From assembly GCF_900637955.1 (NCBI RefSeq), contig NZ_LR134476.1:682001-746000 (forward strand): DNA of 64,000 nt. Direction: 5' to 3'. Position numbers and translations under genes: made by a program. Shown one piece after another: positions 17,714 through 27,959 of this stretch. This DNA comes from Trueperella bialowiezensis (GTDB lineage Bacteria; Actinomycetota; Actinomycetes; Actinomycetales; Actinomycetaceae). Each line of letters starts with the position of its first letter. The first letter of the stretch is position 1. Under the pieces are notes generated by a model that ran no database searches, had not been told where the DNA came from, and saw only the letters and a program-made list of their open reading frames with translations.

Positions 17714-19924
17714 TTGGCAAAGATCATCTACACCCACACTGACGAAGCGCCCATGCTGGCAACCGCCTCCCTCCTGCCCATCATCGAAGGCTTTACTAAG
17801 CAGGCAGGCATTGACGTTGAGCTACGCGACATCTCCCTTGCAGGGCGTATCATCGCAGCTTTTTCCGATCTACTTCCCGCCGAGCAGCGGTGCAGTGACG
17901 CACTGGCTGAACTAGGCGAACTGGCCACCAAGCCCGAGGCGAACATTATTAAGCTGCCCAACATTTCGGCGTCGATCCCCCAGCTCAAAGCGGCAATTGC
18001 GGAACTGCAAGAGCTCGGCTATGACCTTCCCGATTACCCGGAAGAGCCCGCTACGGAGGCTGAGCGTGACTGGCGGCGGCGCTACGATTCCGTCAAAGGT
18101 TCGGCGGTCAACCCCGTGTTGCGTGAGGGCAATTCGGATCGCCGTGCTCCACAGGCGGTCAAGAACTTTGCGAAGAACAATCCGCATTCGATGAAGCCGT
18201 GGGCGGCGGATTCGAAGACCCGCGTGGCCACGATGGGCGGTAAGGATTTCCGCGCGAACGAGGTTTCCACCGTCGTTCCCGAATCGGGCACGGCACAGAT
18301 CGTGCACGTCGCACCCGATGGTACCGAGACCGTGCTGCGCGCCGAACTTCCCGTGAGCGTGGGCGAAGTGCTCGACGCGACCAAATTAGATGTGGCGGTG
18401 CTCGGCGACTTCCTCACCGAGCAGGTGGCGGCAGCCAAACGCGACGACGTGCTGTTCTCCCTCCACCTGAAAGCCACGATGATGAAGGTCTCCGACCCGA
18501 TCATCTTCGGCCACGCCGTGCGCGCATTCTTCCCTGAAACGTTCGCGCAGTACGGGCAGGTGCTCGACGACGCCGGACTCAGCGCAAACGACGGCCTCGG
18601 CTCGATCTTCGCCGGGCTTGACGCCCTCGAGGGCGGCGCGCAGATCCGTGAATCCTTCGCGCGCGAGATGGCGGACGGACCGCGCCTATCCATGGTGAAC
18701 TCCGACCGCGGAATCACGAACTTGCACGTGCCCTCCGACGTGATCGTTGACGCGTCGATGCCGGCGATGATCCGCAACGGAGGCCAACTGTGGGGTCCGG
18801 ACGGCGAGGCTGACGACACGGTAGCAGTAATCCCTGATTCTTCCTACGCTGGGATCTACCAAGCCGTGATCGAGGACTGCCAGGCACGCGGCGCGTTCGA
18901 CCCGACCACCATGGGAACCGTGCCCAACGTTGGGCTCATGGCACAGAAAGCCGAAGAATACGGTTCGCACGATAAGACGTTCGAGATCGAGGCCGATGGC
19001 ACGGTGGAGGTGCGCCTGCGCGGCCAAGTGTTGCTGTCAGTGCCCGTAAGCGCGGGCGACATTTTCCGGTCCTGCCAGACCAAGGACGCCCCAATCCGCG
19101 ATTGGGTGAGCCTGGCCGTCCGCCGCAGCCGTATCTCCGGCATGCCGGCCATCTTCTGGCTCGACCCCACGCGCGAACACGACCAGCAAATCCGCGCCAA
19201 GGTCGAGACCTATCTGGCAGATGAGGACACCTCCGGGCTCGACATCAAGATTCTGGCTCCGGTGGACGCCATGCGTGAAACGCTCCAGCGGGTGCGAGCT
19301 GGCCAGGACACGATCTCGGTGACGGGCAACGTGCTACGCGACTACCTGACCGACCTGTTCCCGATCATGGAGCTCGGCACGTCCGCCAAGATGCTCTCCG
19401 TGGTACCACTCATGGCCGGCGGCGGGCTCTTCGAAACTGGTGCCGGCGGTTCGGCGCCCAGGCACGTCGAACAGCTCGTGAAAGAAAACCACCTGCGCTG
19501 GGACTCACTCGGCGAGTTCCTCGCGCTCGCCGAATCGCTACGCCACCTGGCACGTTTTGCGGATAACCCGCGCGCCGGCGTCGTCGCTGACTGCCTCGAC
19601 CGGGCCACCGAAACGCTACTGAACGAAGGGCGTTCCCCGCAGCGGCGCACCGGCCAGCCGGATAACCGGTCCTCGCACGCGTGGCTTGCCACCTACTGGG
19701 CGGACGAACTGGCAAAGCAACCCGACAACCCCGAACTTGCAGCTCGCTTCGCCCCGGTGGCCACTGAGCTTGCAGATGGCGCTGAGACGATCCAGCAGGA
19801 GCTGCTGGCCGTGCAAGGATCTCACTCGGGGATCACTGGCTACTATCGTCCAGATCCCGAGCAGGTCGAGGCGGCCATGCGCCCGTCGGCAACACTCAAC
19901 AAGATTATCGACGCGCTGCATTAA
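17714..19924 (+). CDS. icd: NADP-dependent isocitrate dehydrogenase, monomeric type
   Basis: 736 residues, close to the usual 730-745 of monomeric IDH. It starts [24 protein letters not shown] and contains [12 protein letters not shown] and the [10 protein letters not shown] block, typical of the family. It oxidises isocitrate to 2-oxoglutarate in the TCA cycle with NADP. The frame is open from a GTG at 17696. The TTG at 17714 is preferred because TGAGGAG lies 7 nt before it and because the resulting N-terminus matches the family exactly. It is a monocistronic unit divergent from the phosphatase gene. Confidence 0.95.
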   Translation: MAKIIYTHTDEAPMLATASLLPIIEGFTKQAGIDVELRDISLAGRIIAAFSDLLPAEQRCSDALAELGELATKPEANIIKLPNISASIPQLKAAIAELQELGYDLPDYPEEPATEAERDWRRRYDSVKGSAVNPVLREGNSDRRAPQAVKNFAKNNPHSMKPWAADSKTRVATMGGKDFRANEVSTVVPESGTAQIVHVAPDGTETVLRAELPVSVGEVLDATKLDVAVLGDFLTEQVAAAKRDDVLFSLHLKATMMKVSDPIIFGHAVRAFFPETFAQYGQVLDDAGLSANDGLGSIFAGLDALEGGAQIRESFAREMADGPRLSMVNSDRGITNLHVPSDVIVDASMPAMIRNGGQLWGPDGEADDTVAVIPDSSYAGIYQAVIEDCQARGAFDPTTMGTVPNVGLMAQKAEEYGSHDKTFEIEADGTVEVRLRGQVLLSVPVSAGDIFRSCQTKDAPIRDWVSLAVRRSRISGMPAIFWLDPTREHDQQIRAKVETYLADEDTSGLDIKILAPVDAMRETLQRVRAGQDTISVTGNVLRDYLTDLFPIMELGTSAKMLSVVPLMAGGGLFETGAGGSAPRHVEQLVKENHLRWDSLGEFLALAESLRHLARFADNPRAGVVADCLDRATETLLNEGRSPQRRTGQPDNRSSHAWLATYWADELAKQPDNPELAARFAPVATELADGAETIQQELLAVQGSHSGITGYYRPDPEQVEAAMRPSATLNKIIDALH

Positions 19925-19953
19925 CGCATGTTCACGCTGCGGCCGCTGCCGGG

Positions 19954-21546
19954 CTACTGATACGAGACGAAGTCCGGCAGCGGCTCTACTTGGTAGGTTC
20001 CGGCCGGGTCGAGCATGGGCACGTCTTCGTCGTAGAAGTTCTTCCACCCCCAGCGGGTCACGTTCGGCGCGTTGTTGACGAGCGTGCGCCACGTGTCCTG
20101 TTTCGCTGCTTGACTGCCCTGGCCGTCCACGTGAATAAGGATCGCGAGCTCAGACCTGCTTTGGTCGAGCTGGTCGATGTCGCGCAGCATTTGCACTTGA
20201 AACTGGTGCAAGATGAGCATCTTTTGCGGCAGGTTGTGTTCGCGCGTGAAGTCGGCCAGGTAGTTCACTACTTCGTTGACTTCGGCAATCTCCACGTGCC
20301 CGATCCGCGTGAGCGGCATGTCGTTTGGGCCAAGCCGCCATTCCGGGTCCAAGGCCAAGCCCACGTGCGGATACGCGAGCAGTTGCTCGTATGCTTTGGC
20401 CTGGCTGACAAAGTCTGCTCGGCCTGGTTGCAGGTCGATCACCACGTACTGACCTGCTTCTTGCGCGGCTTCGATGAGCGGGATGAAACTTTCTGGTGCC
20501 CACTCATTCGAGTAGTTGCCGTCATCGCCCGGGCCGCCCGCGGCCACGGTGACGATGATTTCGAGTGCGGGGATCACCTGATCGTCCGTGAATTCGCGAT
20601 AGGGCTGAGCGTGCTGCTCCGCCCGCGCCACCGTTTCCGCCACGCCTTGCTCGCCGAGCACACCCAACGTGGTGGTGTGCGGGGAACCGTAGAGTGCCAC
20701 ATACCGCTTCCCGTCAAACACGCGCTGCCCGCCACCGGGCAGCTGGATGCCGGTGTGTGCTGTGGCTAGTTGCCAGCTCAGATCCGGGTTGTCTTCGGCA
20801 AAGAGCCCGACGACGCCGTCGGCACCAGCCACCGCTTCGATGACGGCGCTCGAGCTGCGCGGATCAGCAGGAGAAAGTTGCACGCTCGCCCCGGCGGCCA
20901 CGGCCGTGCCAAGGGCGGCGCGGTGGGCGGCGTCGGTGACGACGACCGCAGCCGAAAGCCGCTGCGCCGGAAGGTAACTGAACGTGAACTCCTCGCTGTC
21001 AAGCGGAGCCTGCGCGGGAGACCCGTAAATTTTGCTGCCAAGGCCTTCTATGGCCGCGTCCGTGTCGGCCGGTTCGGCGCTGTACTCAAGCTGTAAGCCG
21101 AGATCGCTGGCAAGCGCCGGCGCGGCCGCGGCGAGCTCGTGCACATCCAGGTCTTTTTCGAAAAGCTGGGCTGGCACGCCGTTGGCAAGAACCGTTCGGG
21201 TACCCAGGCGCTTCAGTTCGTCGGCAACCTCGGCCGGTAGCTCTGCGGCGCCACCCGTAAGCAGCACGGGCACGCCAAGAACGGCTCCGTACGAGGCCGC
21301 TTCCCACGAATCACTATCGGCCACAATCACCACGGGCGCAGAAGAAAACAGCTGGGAGGTCCCGAGCGCGGCGCTCGAGGCAGACGAATCCGCTACGACG
21401 ACGGGCGAATCCAGGCTCGCCGCAGCCACCGGCACGTCGCTCTCACCGCTATCTTCTGGTTCAGTTGTGGTGAGCGCCAGGCCGAGAACAATGCCGACGG
21501 CAACCGCAACCAGTGCCGCCGCTATCGTGCGCTTCGAAACAGAAAT
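19954..21546 (-). CDS. Membrane-anchored extracytoplasmic protein of unknown function, apparent ATT start
   Basis: 530 residues if translation begins at ATT (21546-21544). The first ordinary start codon in frame is a GTG 37 codons later, which would remove the signal anchor (SKRTIAAALVAVAVGIVLGL). ATT follows AAGGAGGAGG by 5 nt, and an in-frame TAG eight codons upstream excludes a longer version. The N-terminal half has alternating VVV-x-D and G-V-P-V-L-L-T-G segments like cell-wall-binding repeat 2 proteins. The C-terminal half resembles a TIM-barrel-like domain (YVVIDLQPGRADF, VGLALDPEWRL). The gene lies directly downstream of ftsH, inside a hairpin-controlled context. No reaction is assigned. 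Confidence 0.75.
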   Translation of the reverse strand: MSVSKRTIAAALVAVAVGIVLGLALTTTEPEDSGESDVPVAAASLDSPVVVADSSASSAALGTSQLFSSAPVVIVADSDSWEAASYGAVLGVPVLLTGGAAELPAEVADELKRLGTRTVLANGVPAQLFEKDLDVHELAAAAPALASDLGLQLEYSAEPADTDAAIEGLGSKIYGSPAQAPLDSEEFTFSYLPAQRLSAAVVVTDAAHRAALGTAVAAGASVQLSPADPRSSSAVIEAVAGADGVVGLFAEDNPDLSWQLATAHTGIQLPGGGQRVFDGKRYVALYGSPHTTTLGVLGEQGVAETVARAEQHAQPYREFTDDQVIPALEIIVTVAAGGPGDDGNYSNEWAPESFIPLIEAAQEAGQYVVIDLQPGRADFVSQAKAYEQLLAYPHVGLALDPEWRLGPNDMPLTRIGHVEIAEVNEVVNYLADFTREHNLPQKMLILHQFQVQMLRDIDQLDQSRSELAILIHVDGQGSQAAKQDTWRTLVNNAPNVTRWGWKNFYDEDVPMLDPAGTYQVEPLPDFVSYQ

Positions 21547-21550
21547 GTTG

Positions 21551-21591
21551 GCCTCCTCCTTGTCAGGTTCCTACCCTAACAAGGAGGAGGC
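21551..21591 (-). promoter_or_regulatory. SD-sequestering hairpin between ftsH and the ATT-start gene
   Basis: A perfect 13-bp inverted repeat: GCCTCCTCCTTGT (21551-21563) and ACAAGGAGGAGGC (21579-21591), with a 15-nt loop. On the minus-strand transcript the 3' arm is the full Shine-Dalgarno of the downstream gene and the 5' arm is a perfect anti-SD. The hairpin begins 28 nt after the ftsH stop, so it may also reduce read-through. A T-rich stretch (ATTTCTGTTT) follows it. Confidence 0.85.
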
Positions 21592-21619
21592 TAAGCCCGC
21601 TCACACGATTCTTGTGTGG

Positions 21620-23587
21620 TTAACCCTGTACGCTGGCCGCCTTAGCGCTCGGAGCTGGCAGACCGGCCGCCGCGTAGGCTTGTGCCTCGTCGAGGGTTTC
21701 GTGCTCCATGAGCGCGTCAACGATCGCATCCAGCTTGTCCCGGTTATCTTCCAGCGTCTGCAGCGCCTCGGCCTGGCATTCGGCGATGATCCGCCGGGCT
21801 TCGTCGTCCACATCCTTGAGCGTCTGCTCGGAAATACCCAGCTGGCGCGGGTCCACGTCCTGCTGCAACACGGACATGGCGCCGACTTTCTCGGACATGC
21901 CCCAACGGCCAACCATCGTGCGCGCAATCTTGGTGACTTGCTCCAGATCGTTGTCGACGCCCGACGTCGTCACGCCATACACCGTCTTTTCGGCAGCCCA
22001 GCCGCCAAGCGCGCCGATGATACGCCCGCGCAGGTAGTGCTCGTCGAAGCCGTAGCGATCCTTCTCCGGCGTGGAAACCGTAACGCCAAGCGCCCGGCCA
22101 CGTGGAATGATCGAAATCTTACGTACCGGATCGGCGCCTTCGCGCAGCATTCCGAGCAGTGCGTGCCCGGCCTCGTGGTAGGCCGTTTTACGTAGCTCGT
22201 CCGGGTCGATGAGCACGTCGCGTGCCGGGCCCATCTGCACCTTTTCGAGTGCCTCCATAAGATCGCGTTGGCTCACTGCGTCGGCTTCCCTCTTGGCCGC
22301 ACCGATCGCCGCCTCGTTGACGAGGTTCGCAAGCGCCGCACCCGTCATACCGGGCGTCACGGCTGCTACGGCGTGCAGGTCGACGTCGTCGGCAAGCGGA
22401 ACGTTACGCACGTGCACCTTGAGAATCTGTTCGCGCCCATCCGCGTCCGGCGCGTGCACCTGGATCGTGCGGTCAAAACGACCGGGGCGCGTAAGCGCCG
22501 GATCGAGCACGTCCGCCCGGTTCGTCGCAGCCATGACGACCACGCCTTCCGAACCGTCAAAGCCGTCCATTTCGGTCAGGATCTGGTTGAGAGTCTGTTC
22601 GCGTTCGTCGTGACCTCCGATCGAGTTCGCTCCCCCGCGAGCGCGGCCGATCGTATCGATCTCGTCAATAAAGATGATCGAGGGCGCAACCTTACGGGCT
22701 TCCTCGAACAGTTGCCGCACTCGCTGGGCACCCACGCCCACCACCATTTCGATGAACTCCGAGGCGCTTGCCGAGAAGAACGGCACCTCAGCCTCGCCGG
22801 CTGTTGCCCGAGCGAGCAGAGTCTTACCCGTGCCCGGCTCACCGGTGAGGAGCACGCCGCGCGGCGGCTTCGCACCCAGCTTGGCGTACTTGTCCGGGTT
22901 TTTAAGGAAGTCGACCACTTCGGCCACTTCGTTTTCCACTTCGTCGATGCCGGCGACGTCGTCGAACGTCACCCGTGTGGGCTCGGCCGCGGCAAACTTC
23001 TTCTTACCCGCACCAAACATTCCCATCCCGCCGGCGTTCTTCAGCGCGCGGCGAGACATCCACCACCAGAACAGCATGAAAATGATGAGCGGACCGAAAG
23101 CGAGCAGGAAGTTACCGAGGAAGCCTCTCTGCTGCACGAGCGGAGTGGCGCGCACGTCAGCGCCCGAGCTTTCGAGCTCGGCCAGCAGGTCGTCGTCGGC
23201 GAACGTGGGACGCTCGGTGGTGAACGACTGGAACTTCACTTTGCTGTTATCGGGGTGTGCCACCGGTTCCTTCAGTTTTCCCTCAATAGAATCACCGCGC
23301 GAATACACTTCAGCAACGTTCGAATTTTCTACCTGCTCTTTAAAATCGGTGTACGACAGCGAGACGGGCTGGGTCGAGATATCTTGTATAGAAAACAGTG
23401 CGAAAAATGCGCCCCACACCGCCATCATGACCAGCAGGACCTGCCACCACGGGCGCCCTCCGCTCGTGCCCGCCGATCCGGAGGCGATCTTTCGCCCGTC
23501 TCCGGCGCTTAACCCTTCTACGCGCCACGGCTTTGGCGCCTCTTCCTTCTTATCTTCCATTCGTGTCCGCCTGTCTGTTTTAGTCAC
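21620..23587 (-). CDS. ftsH: ATP-dependent zinc metalloprotease FtsH
   Basis: 655 residues. Two membrane segments (about 47-68 and 158-178) flank an extracytoplasmic domain. The AAA domain has Walker A GEPGTGKT (249-256), Walker B IIFIDEID and the second region of homology ending RPGRFDR, and the protease HEAGH zinc motif is at 471-475. FtsH degrades unstable and unassembled membrane proteins at the cytoplasmic face. The start is a GTG at 23587; an ATG at 23560 preceded by AGGCGG is an alternative. It is divergent from the patatin gene and followed by the hairpin at 21551-21591. Confidence 0.96.
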   Translation of the reverse strand: MTKTDRRTRMEDKKEEAPKPWRVEGLSAGDGRKIASGSAGTSGGRPWWQVLLVMMAVWGAFFALFSIQDISTQPVSLSYTDFKEQVENSNVAEVYSRGDSIEGKLKEPVAHPDNSKVKFQSFTTERPTFADDDLLAELESSGADVRATPLVQQRGFLGNFLLAFGPLIIFMLFWWWMSRRALKNAGGMGMFGAGKKKFAAAEPTRVTFDDVAGIDEVENEVAEVVDFLKNPDKYAKLGAKPPRGVLLTGEPGTGKTLLARATAGEAEVPFFSASASEFIEMVVGVGAQRVRQLFEEARKVAPSIIFIDEIDTIGRARGGANSIGGHDEREQTLNQILTEMDGFDGSEGVVVMAATNRADVLDPALTRPGRFDRTIQVHAPDADGREQILKVHVRNVPLADDVDLHAVAAVTPGMTGAALANLVNEAAIGAAKREADAVSQRDLMEALEKVQMGPARDVLIDPDELRKTAYHEAGHALLGMLREGADPVRKISIIPRGRALGVTVSTPEKDRYGFDEHYLRGRIIGALGGWAAEKTVYGVTTSGVDNDLEQVTKIARTMVGRWGMSEKVGAMSVLQQDVDPRQLGISEQTLKDVDDEARRIIAECQAEALQTLEDNRDKLDAIVDALMEHETLDEAQAYAAAGLPAPSAKAASVQG

Positions 23588-23789
23588 TAAAAATGCGGCG
23601 TCGCGCCACGCCGCTGTTACGTTCAGTATGTCGGAATTTCCACCGTTTTCAGCCGCTTTCTCAACGCCTTTTACCGTTGGTGAACATTGTTAGCCGACGG
23701 CATAAGGCGCATCGGCAGGCAAGGCGGGCATAGAGGCGGGCATAGGTGGAATAATTGGCACCGAACAAACGTCTATGAGGGAGGCTCCC

Positions 23790-24749
23790 GTGAAGATCGC
23801 ACTCGTGCTCGGTTCCGGAGGTGCTCGCGGCTGGGCACACATCGGAGTCCTCGACGAACTTGAAGCCCGCGGCCACGAAGTAGTGGCGATCTCGGGTGCT
23901 TCGATTGGTTCGCTCGTCGGCGGAGTGTACGGAGCCGGTAAGCTCGCCGAGCTCAAAGAATGGGTGCTCGGCCTGAGCAAATCCGACGTCCGCTCCCTGC
24001 TCGACTTCACCATCGGCGAGCCCGGGCTCATCAAAGGTAAGCGGGTGCTCGCCGAGATCGAAAAGGTGACCGGCTCACCCGATATCGAAGATTTGCGGGT
24101 CCCGTTCACCGCCGTCGCCGTCGACATCATCTCCGGGCGGGAAGTCTGGTTCCAACGTGGCCCGTTATTCCGGGCCGTGCGCGCCTCGATCTCGATTCCT
24201 ACCGCGTTCACGCCGGTACGGATAGGAAATCGCTTGTTGGTCGACGGCGGTCTGCTCAACCCGCTGCCGGTCGAACCGACACTATCCGTTGCAGCTGACG
24301 CCACGGTCGCCGTCGACCTGCGCGGCCCAGCAGCCACTCATCCCCGCGAAGTGCTCTCCCGTGACGACCTCAAACTCGGCGCAGAAGGCGAAGACTCCTG
24401 GATGACGAAGAGCTGGGAACGCGCCAAACGCTCACTGCTGGAAACCGAGTTTTTCCACCGGCTAGAAGAAAGCTGGGGCGCCCGATTCGGCGACGCCGCC
24501 AGCGCCTCAGATAACACCTCGGGTAGTGAACCACTGCCCGAAAGCCTACGCACGATGGAAGTAATGGCACTATCTTTGCGCGTCATGCAAGATGCGATCA
24601 ACCGCTACCGCGCCGCACCCAACCCCGTGCCCGCCACGGTCCGCATCCCCAAGGACGCCGTCGGCGATCTCGACTACCACCGGGCCGCCGAACTCATCGA
24701 CATGGGGCGCACAGCGGCGATCAAGGTCTTCGACGAGACGGGAATCTAG
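23790..24749 (+). CDS. Patatin-like phospholipase (RssA/YchK-type)
   Basis: 319 residues with a patatin domain. The oxyanion motif GSGGARGWAHIG is near residue 8, the nucleophile elbow GASIG (Ser) is near 38, and the second dyad residue is in the DGG motif of VDGGLLNPLP. Such proteins are cytoplasmic serine hydrolases of lipid or thioester substrates; the substrate is unknown. An upstream in-frame ATG at 23775 lies inside the Shine-Dalgarno region. The GTG at 23790 is preferred, with GAGGGAGG 5 nt before it. Confidence 0.87.
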   Translation: MKIALVLGSGGARGWAHIGVLDELEARGHEVVAISGASIGSLVGGVYGAGKLAELKEWVLGLSKSDVRSLLDFTIGEPGLIKGKRVLAEIEKVTGSPDIEDLRVPFTAVAVDIISGREVWFQRGPLFRAVRASISIPTAFTPVRIGNRLLVDGGLLNPLPVEPTLSVAADATVAVDLRGPAATHPREVLSRDDLKLGAEGEDSWMTKSWERAKRSLLETEFFHRLEESWGARFGDAASASDNTSGSEPLPESLRTMEVMALSLRVMQDAINRYRAAPNPVPATVRIPKDAVGDLDYHRAAELIDMGRTAAIKVFDETGI

Positions 24750-24764
24750 CCGCTGCCACAGCCC

Positions 24765-24779
24765 TATACTGGCCTCGTG
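24765..24779 (+). promoter_or_regulatory. Putative leaderless promoter of the DUF218 gene
   Basis: TATACT at 24765-24770 is followed after 6 nt by the GTG start at 24777, with no Shine-Dalgarno. It lies within the 27-bp gap after the patatin gene. No good -35 is visible. Confidence 0.5.
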
Positions 24780-25724
24780 TGGCTCATCGTGATCGCGTGT
24801 GCGCTTGCCTGCGAAGTGTGGGCACGGCGTGAACCCCGCGCTGCCATCCTCCCGTGGCTGGCTGCTGGCACGCTTTCCGCGCTCGCCATCGCCACGCTCC
24901 ACAGCGTCTTCCACGTTCCATTTGGCGACGCCGTCACCGCGGCAGGCGCACTCGCACATATTGCTTTCGGCGCGTGGCTCCTCGTGGCCGCACTCACCCC
25001 GTACGTGCACAGGAAACCCACTCAAAAACTGTTCTCCGGCCTGCTCGGCGGGGCGATCGTCTCCATCTCTTGCGGCCTGAGTATTCTCAACCCGTCCGTG
25101 AACGCGCTGATCGCCACACCCTTACGAGCGGTGATCGCCGCGGCCGGCATTAACGGTGTCCTGTTCTATGGTTACGTCACCTATTCGATTCGCTACCTGC
25201 ACATTGCCGGCCAGCACGCGGATTTAGCGCCAACCCCCGGGGCAGTCATCGTGCTCGGAGCCCGCACAATCAACGGCAAACCCAGCCGCCTCCTTCGGCG
25301 CCGGATCGACCACGGCGTGCGGCTCGTACGCGAATACTGGAATCACGGCGCAGACATCGCGTTAGTGTTCACCGGCGGCTCGCCCAGTGGAGGCCTGGCA
25401 GAGGCTCACATCATGGCCGACGCCGCTGTGGCGGATGGGGTGCCACCGCAGCGAATTCTCATCGAAGACCGCTCAACCACGACAGCCGAAAACTTCCTCT
25501 ACACACAGGCGCTCTTGCGTAACGCGGGGGTCGCCGCGCCGTACGTGGGCGTGACTAACGATTTTCACGCCTATCGAGCAGGAATCCTCATGCATCGTGC
25601 AGGCCTGCCCGGTATCTGTGTGGGCGGGCGGGCAGGATCGGCCTCGGTTGCGTTAATCGTGCGCGAATACGGCGCCTACTGCCTCGAAACTATTGCCGCG
25701 CTACGGCGTCGTCAGCCATCTTGA
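24777..25724 (+). CDS. YdcF/DUF218-family membrane protein
   Basis: 315 residues. Four hydrophobic segments occupy roughly residues 1-140. A DUF218 domain then begins at AVIVLGARTINGKPS and contains RRRIDHGVRLV, FTGGSPSGGLAEAHIMAD and the Arg-Ser-Thr-Thr-Thr-x-Glu-Asn motif IEDRSTTTAEN. DUF218 proteins include SanA and ElyC, which act at the envelope, possibly on undecaprenyl-linked precursors. The specific role here is not known. The 3' end overlaps the convergent formate channel gene by 35 bp. Confidence 0.82.
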   Translation: MWLIVIACALACEVWARREPRAAILPWLAAGTLSALAIATLHSVFHVPFGDAVTAAGALAHIAFGAWLLVAALTPYVHRKPTQKLFSGLLGGAIVSISCGLSILNPSVNALIATPLRAVIAAAGINGVLFYGYVTYSIRYLHIAGQHADLAPTPGAVIVLGARTINGKPSRLLRRRIDHGVRLVREYWNHGADIALVFTGGSPSGGLAEAHIMADAAVADGVPPQRILIEDRSTTTAENFLYTQALLRNAGVAAPYVGVTNDFHAYRAGILMHRAGLPGICVGGRAGSASVALIVREYGAYCLETIAALRRRQPS

Positions 25725-26571
25725 CGTGCACGAACCACATGAACAACCCCACAAAGATGCCACCGCCCACGATGTTACCCAGCGTGACGGGGAGCAGGTT
25801 ATCGAAGAAGAACGCGGGAGCAGTGAGTGTAGATTGCGCGTCGGCTTTCGTGAGATCGGCCGCGAGCGCTGGCACAGACTCCCAGAACTGCGGGCCTGCG
25901 ACCTCGGTGATGAGGCGCGCCGCGGGGATGAGGAACATGTTCGCCACCGAATGCTCAAAACCAGTGGCCACGAACAGGGCAATCGGCCCGACGATACCTA
26001 AAATCTTGTCGGTAACAGTGCGCCCCGCATATGCGAGCACCACAGCCAAACAGACCATGACGTTGCAGAACATCCCCAGCAGGAATGCTTGCGGCCACGT
26101 GTGCGAAACCTTCGCCATCGCCGTCTGGATCGCGGCCACGCCCCACGCACCCCCGCCTTGCATGTACGTGCCCGCGCCTACCAAGCAGGCCGCGAGCGCT
26201 AGGCCGCCCAGGAAGTTGCCGCCGTAGACGACGGCCCAGTGGCCAGCGAACCGGCCAGGTGATATCTGCTTGCGAGTCAGCGGTACGAGGGTCATTGTGG
26301 TGGACGTGAACAGGTCCATTCCCGTCAGCACCACGAGGATGAGCCCTACGGAAAAGGCGACGCCACCCAAAAACTTCGCTTCGCCGATCCACGGGGCACC
26401 AGCCGCGCCTTGCTGGGTAGTGATGTAAAAGGCGAAACCCAGACCAATCATCACGCCCGCGGCGACCGCGAGCACGAACATCCTGCCCCACCGGTTCGTT
26501 GCCTTACCGAGCATCTGCTCGGCCAAATACTCGGCAGTCTCCTGGGGGCTGCGCGCGCGGGTAAGATCCAT
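25690..26571 (-). CDS. Formate/nitrite transporter family channel (FocA/NirC)
   Basis: 293 residues with six membrane segments. The N-terminal SPQETAEYLAEQMLGKA helix and GVMIGLGFAFYITTQQG start match FNT family channels. AGTYMQGGGAWGVAAIQTAMAKV lies in the extracellular loop region (about residues 132-154). FVATGFEHSVANMF carries the conserved central His of the pore. It would pass formate, nitrite or hydrosulfide anions across the membrane; which one is unclear. The start codon overlaps the stop of the macro-domain gene by one base, so the two are probably coupled. Confidence 0.92.
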   Translation of the reverse strand: MDLTRARSPQETAEYLAEQMLGKATNRWGRMFVLAVAAGVMIGLGFAFYITTQQGAAGAPWIGEAKFLGGVAFSVGLILVVLTGMDLFTSTTMTLVPLTRKQISPGRFAGHWAVVYGGNFLGGLALAACLVGAGTYMQGGGAWGVAAIQTAMAKVSHTWPQAFLLGMFCNVMVCLAVVLAYAGRTVTDKILGIVGPIALFVATGFEHSVANMFLIPAARLITEVAGPQFWESVPALAADLTKADAQSTLTAPAFFFDNLLPVTLGNIVGGGIFVGLFMWFVHVKMADDAVARQ

Positions 26572-27104
26572 TATTGCCTTTCTTCAAGGTTCGCAACAGC
26601 ACGCTCGAAAGCGGCAGTGGCACGCTCACCAAAAGGAACAAAGATGACGGTGATGTTCATCTCCGATTCGCTGAGGGTCTCAGTGACGGTCTCGACGGCA
26701 ATGCGTGCGGCGTCGTCCATTGGCCAACCATACACGCCCGCCGAGATCGCAGGAAACGCCACCGTGGTAGCGCCCAGATCCGCGGCCACCTTCAACGATT
26801 CCCGATAGGCGGAGGCCAAAATATGTGAACGATCTTCGCTGGTCGAATACACCGGCCCCACGGTGTGAATCACCCAGCGTGCCGGAAGCTTGCCCGCCGT
26901 CGTCGCTACCGCCTGCCCAGCCGGAAGACCGTCGGGCAAAACCGTTGCTCGCAGCTCCTTCGTCGCGGCAAGGATCTCCGGTCCGCCCACGCGGTGAATC
27001 GCGCCGTCCACTCCCCCGCCGCCGAGCAACGTCGAGTTAGCAGCGTTCACGATCGCGTCCGCCTCAACCTGCGTAATATCCCCCGGCTGAATCTTGATCT
27101 CCAC
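26571..27104 (-). CDS. Macro-domain protein, O-acetyl-ADP-ribose deacetylase-like
   Basis: 177 residues comprising a single macro domain. It begins MEIKIQPGDITQVEADAIV and continues NAANSTLLGGGGVDGAIHRVGG, the ADP-ribose-binding loop of the YmdB/MacroD class with its catalytic Asn and Asp. A GVYGWP loop lies near residue 119. The family hydrolyses O-acetyl-ADP-ribose or mono-ADP-ribosyl groups on acidic residues. The start is a GTG with GAGGGGGA upstream. It is the first gene of a two-gene unit with the formate channel. Confidence 0.9.
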   Translation of the reverse strand: MEIKIQPGDITQVEADAIVNAANSTLLGGGGVDGAIHRVGGPEILAATKELRATVLPDGLPAGQAVATTAGKLPARWVIHTVGPVYSTSEDRSHILASAYRESLKVAADLGATTVAFPAISAGVYGWPMDDAARIAVETVTETLSESEMNITVIFVPFGERATAAFERAVANLEERQ

Positions 27105-27279
27105 TGTTCCCCCTCACCTGGCTGTAACTCACTCTTTAGCCCACTCTACGCGAGCACCTCGAGCGTTCACGCTGCCCGAAAAAGCTGAACAAACGTGCAG
27201 GAATTTGGGCGATTATATTGATATGGTCAAGATTGCATGAGGCTCAAGCCTTACCACCTATCTCACGAAAGGAATTACG

Positions 27280-27897
27280 TTGCGCACGTTAATCATCCGG
27301 GCACATCCACTCGAAGCTAACGCTTCCCGTTCAATGCAGATGACTGACGCGTTTGTAGCGGCATTCAAAGAAGCCCATCCCGAAGCTCAGGTCCAAGAGC
27401 TGCGCCTGTACGAAGTGGCGATCCCGGAAATCGATCTCGATCTGTTGACCGGCTGGTCGGCCCTCGGCTCCGGCGAACACTTCGCGCACCTGACCAACGC
27501 ACAGCAAAACAAGATCACACTTTTCAACACGTACACCCAACAGTTCCTCGACGCCGACGTGGTGGTTATCGCCAACCCGCTGTGGAACCTGTCGATCCCC
27601 ACGCGTTTGAAGGCGTGGGTTGACACCGTCGTCGTCTCGGGCACCACGTTCCGCTACAACGAACAGGGCGAAGCCGAAGGGCTTGCCCGCGGTAAGCGCG
27701 TGATTCACCTGCAGGCATCCGGCGGTCACTTCAACGCGCAGGATCCCGCCTGCCGCTACATCAAGGGCGTATTCAGCTTCATCGGCTGCGAGGTCGATCA
27801 GATCGTGGCCGAAGGCATGGATCACGAACCGGACCGCGCCGACGACATCATGGCCGGCGTATTCGACAAGATCCGCGAACTCGCACGCAGCATCTAA
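27280..27897 (+). CDS. FMN-dependent NADH-azoreductase / NAD(P)H-quinone oxidoreductase (AzoR-like)
   Basis: 205-residue flavodoxin-fold reductase. It starts with the phosphate-binding RAHPLEANASRSM segment. NPLWNLSIPTRLKAWVDTVV (about 107-126) is the AzoR signature that contacts FMN, followed by LQASGGHF. The enzymes reduce quinones and azo compounds with NADH and are usually part of electrophile stress defence. The start is a TTG preceded by AAAGGA at about 7 nt. It is a single-gene unit with a terminator at 27916-27944. Confidence 0.88.
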   Translation: MRTLIIRAHPLEANASRSMQMTDAFVAAFKEAHPEAQVQELRLYEVAIPEIDLDLLTGWSALGSGEHFAHLTNAQQNKITLFNTYTQQFLDADVVVIANPLWNLSIPTRLKAWVDTVVVSGTTFRYNEQGEAEGLARGKRVIHLQASGGHFNAQDPACRYIKGVFSFIGCEVDQIVAEGMDHEPDRADDIMAGVFDKIRELARSI

Positions 27898-27915
27898 ACT
27901 AACGACGACGCGAAT

Positions 27916-27944
27916 AGGGCGCCCTGTCAGTAGGGCGCCCTTTG
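27916..27944. terminator. Bidirectional terminator between azoreductase and def
   Basis: Two copies of the self-palindromic AGGGCGCCCT (27916-27925 and 27932-27941), separated by 6 nt, form a 10-bp GC-rich stem followed by TTT on the plus strand. They serve the convergent azoR and def genes. Confidence 0.75.
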
Positions 27945-27959
27945 CGCTATCTCAACGCA

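Noticed and set aside
24777-26571. 35-bp overlap of convergent DUF218 and formate-channel genes taken as an error
   Set aside because: Both proteins have normal C-termini for their families, so the overlap looks genuine.
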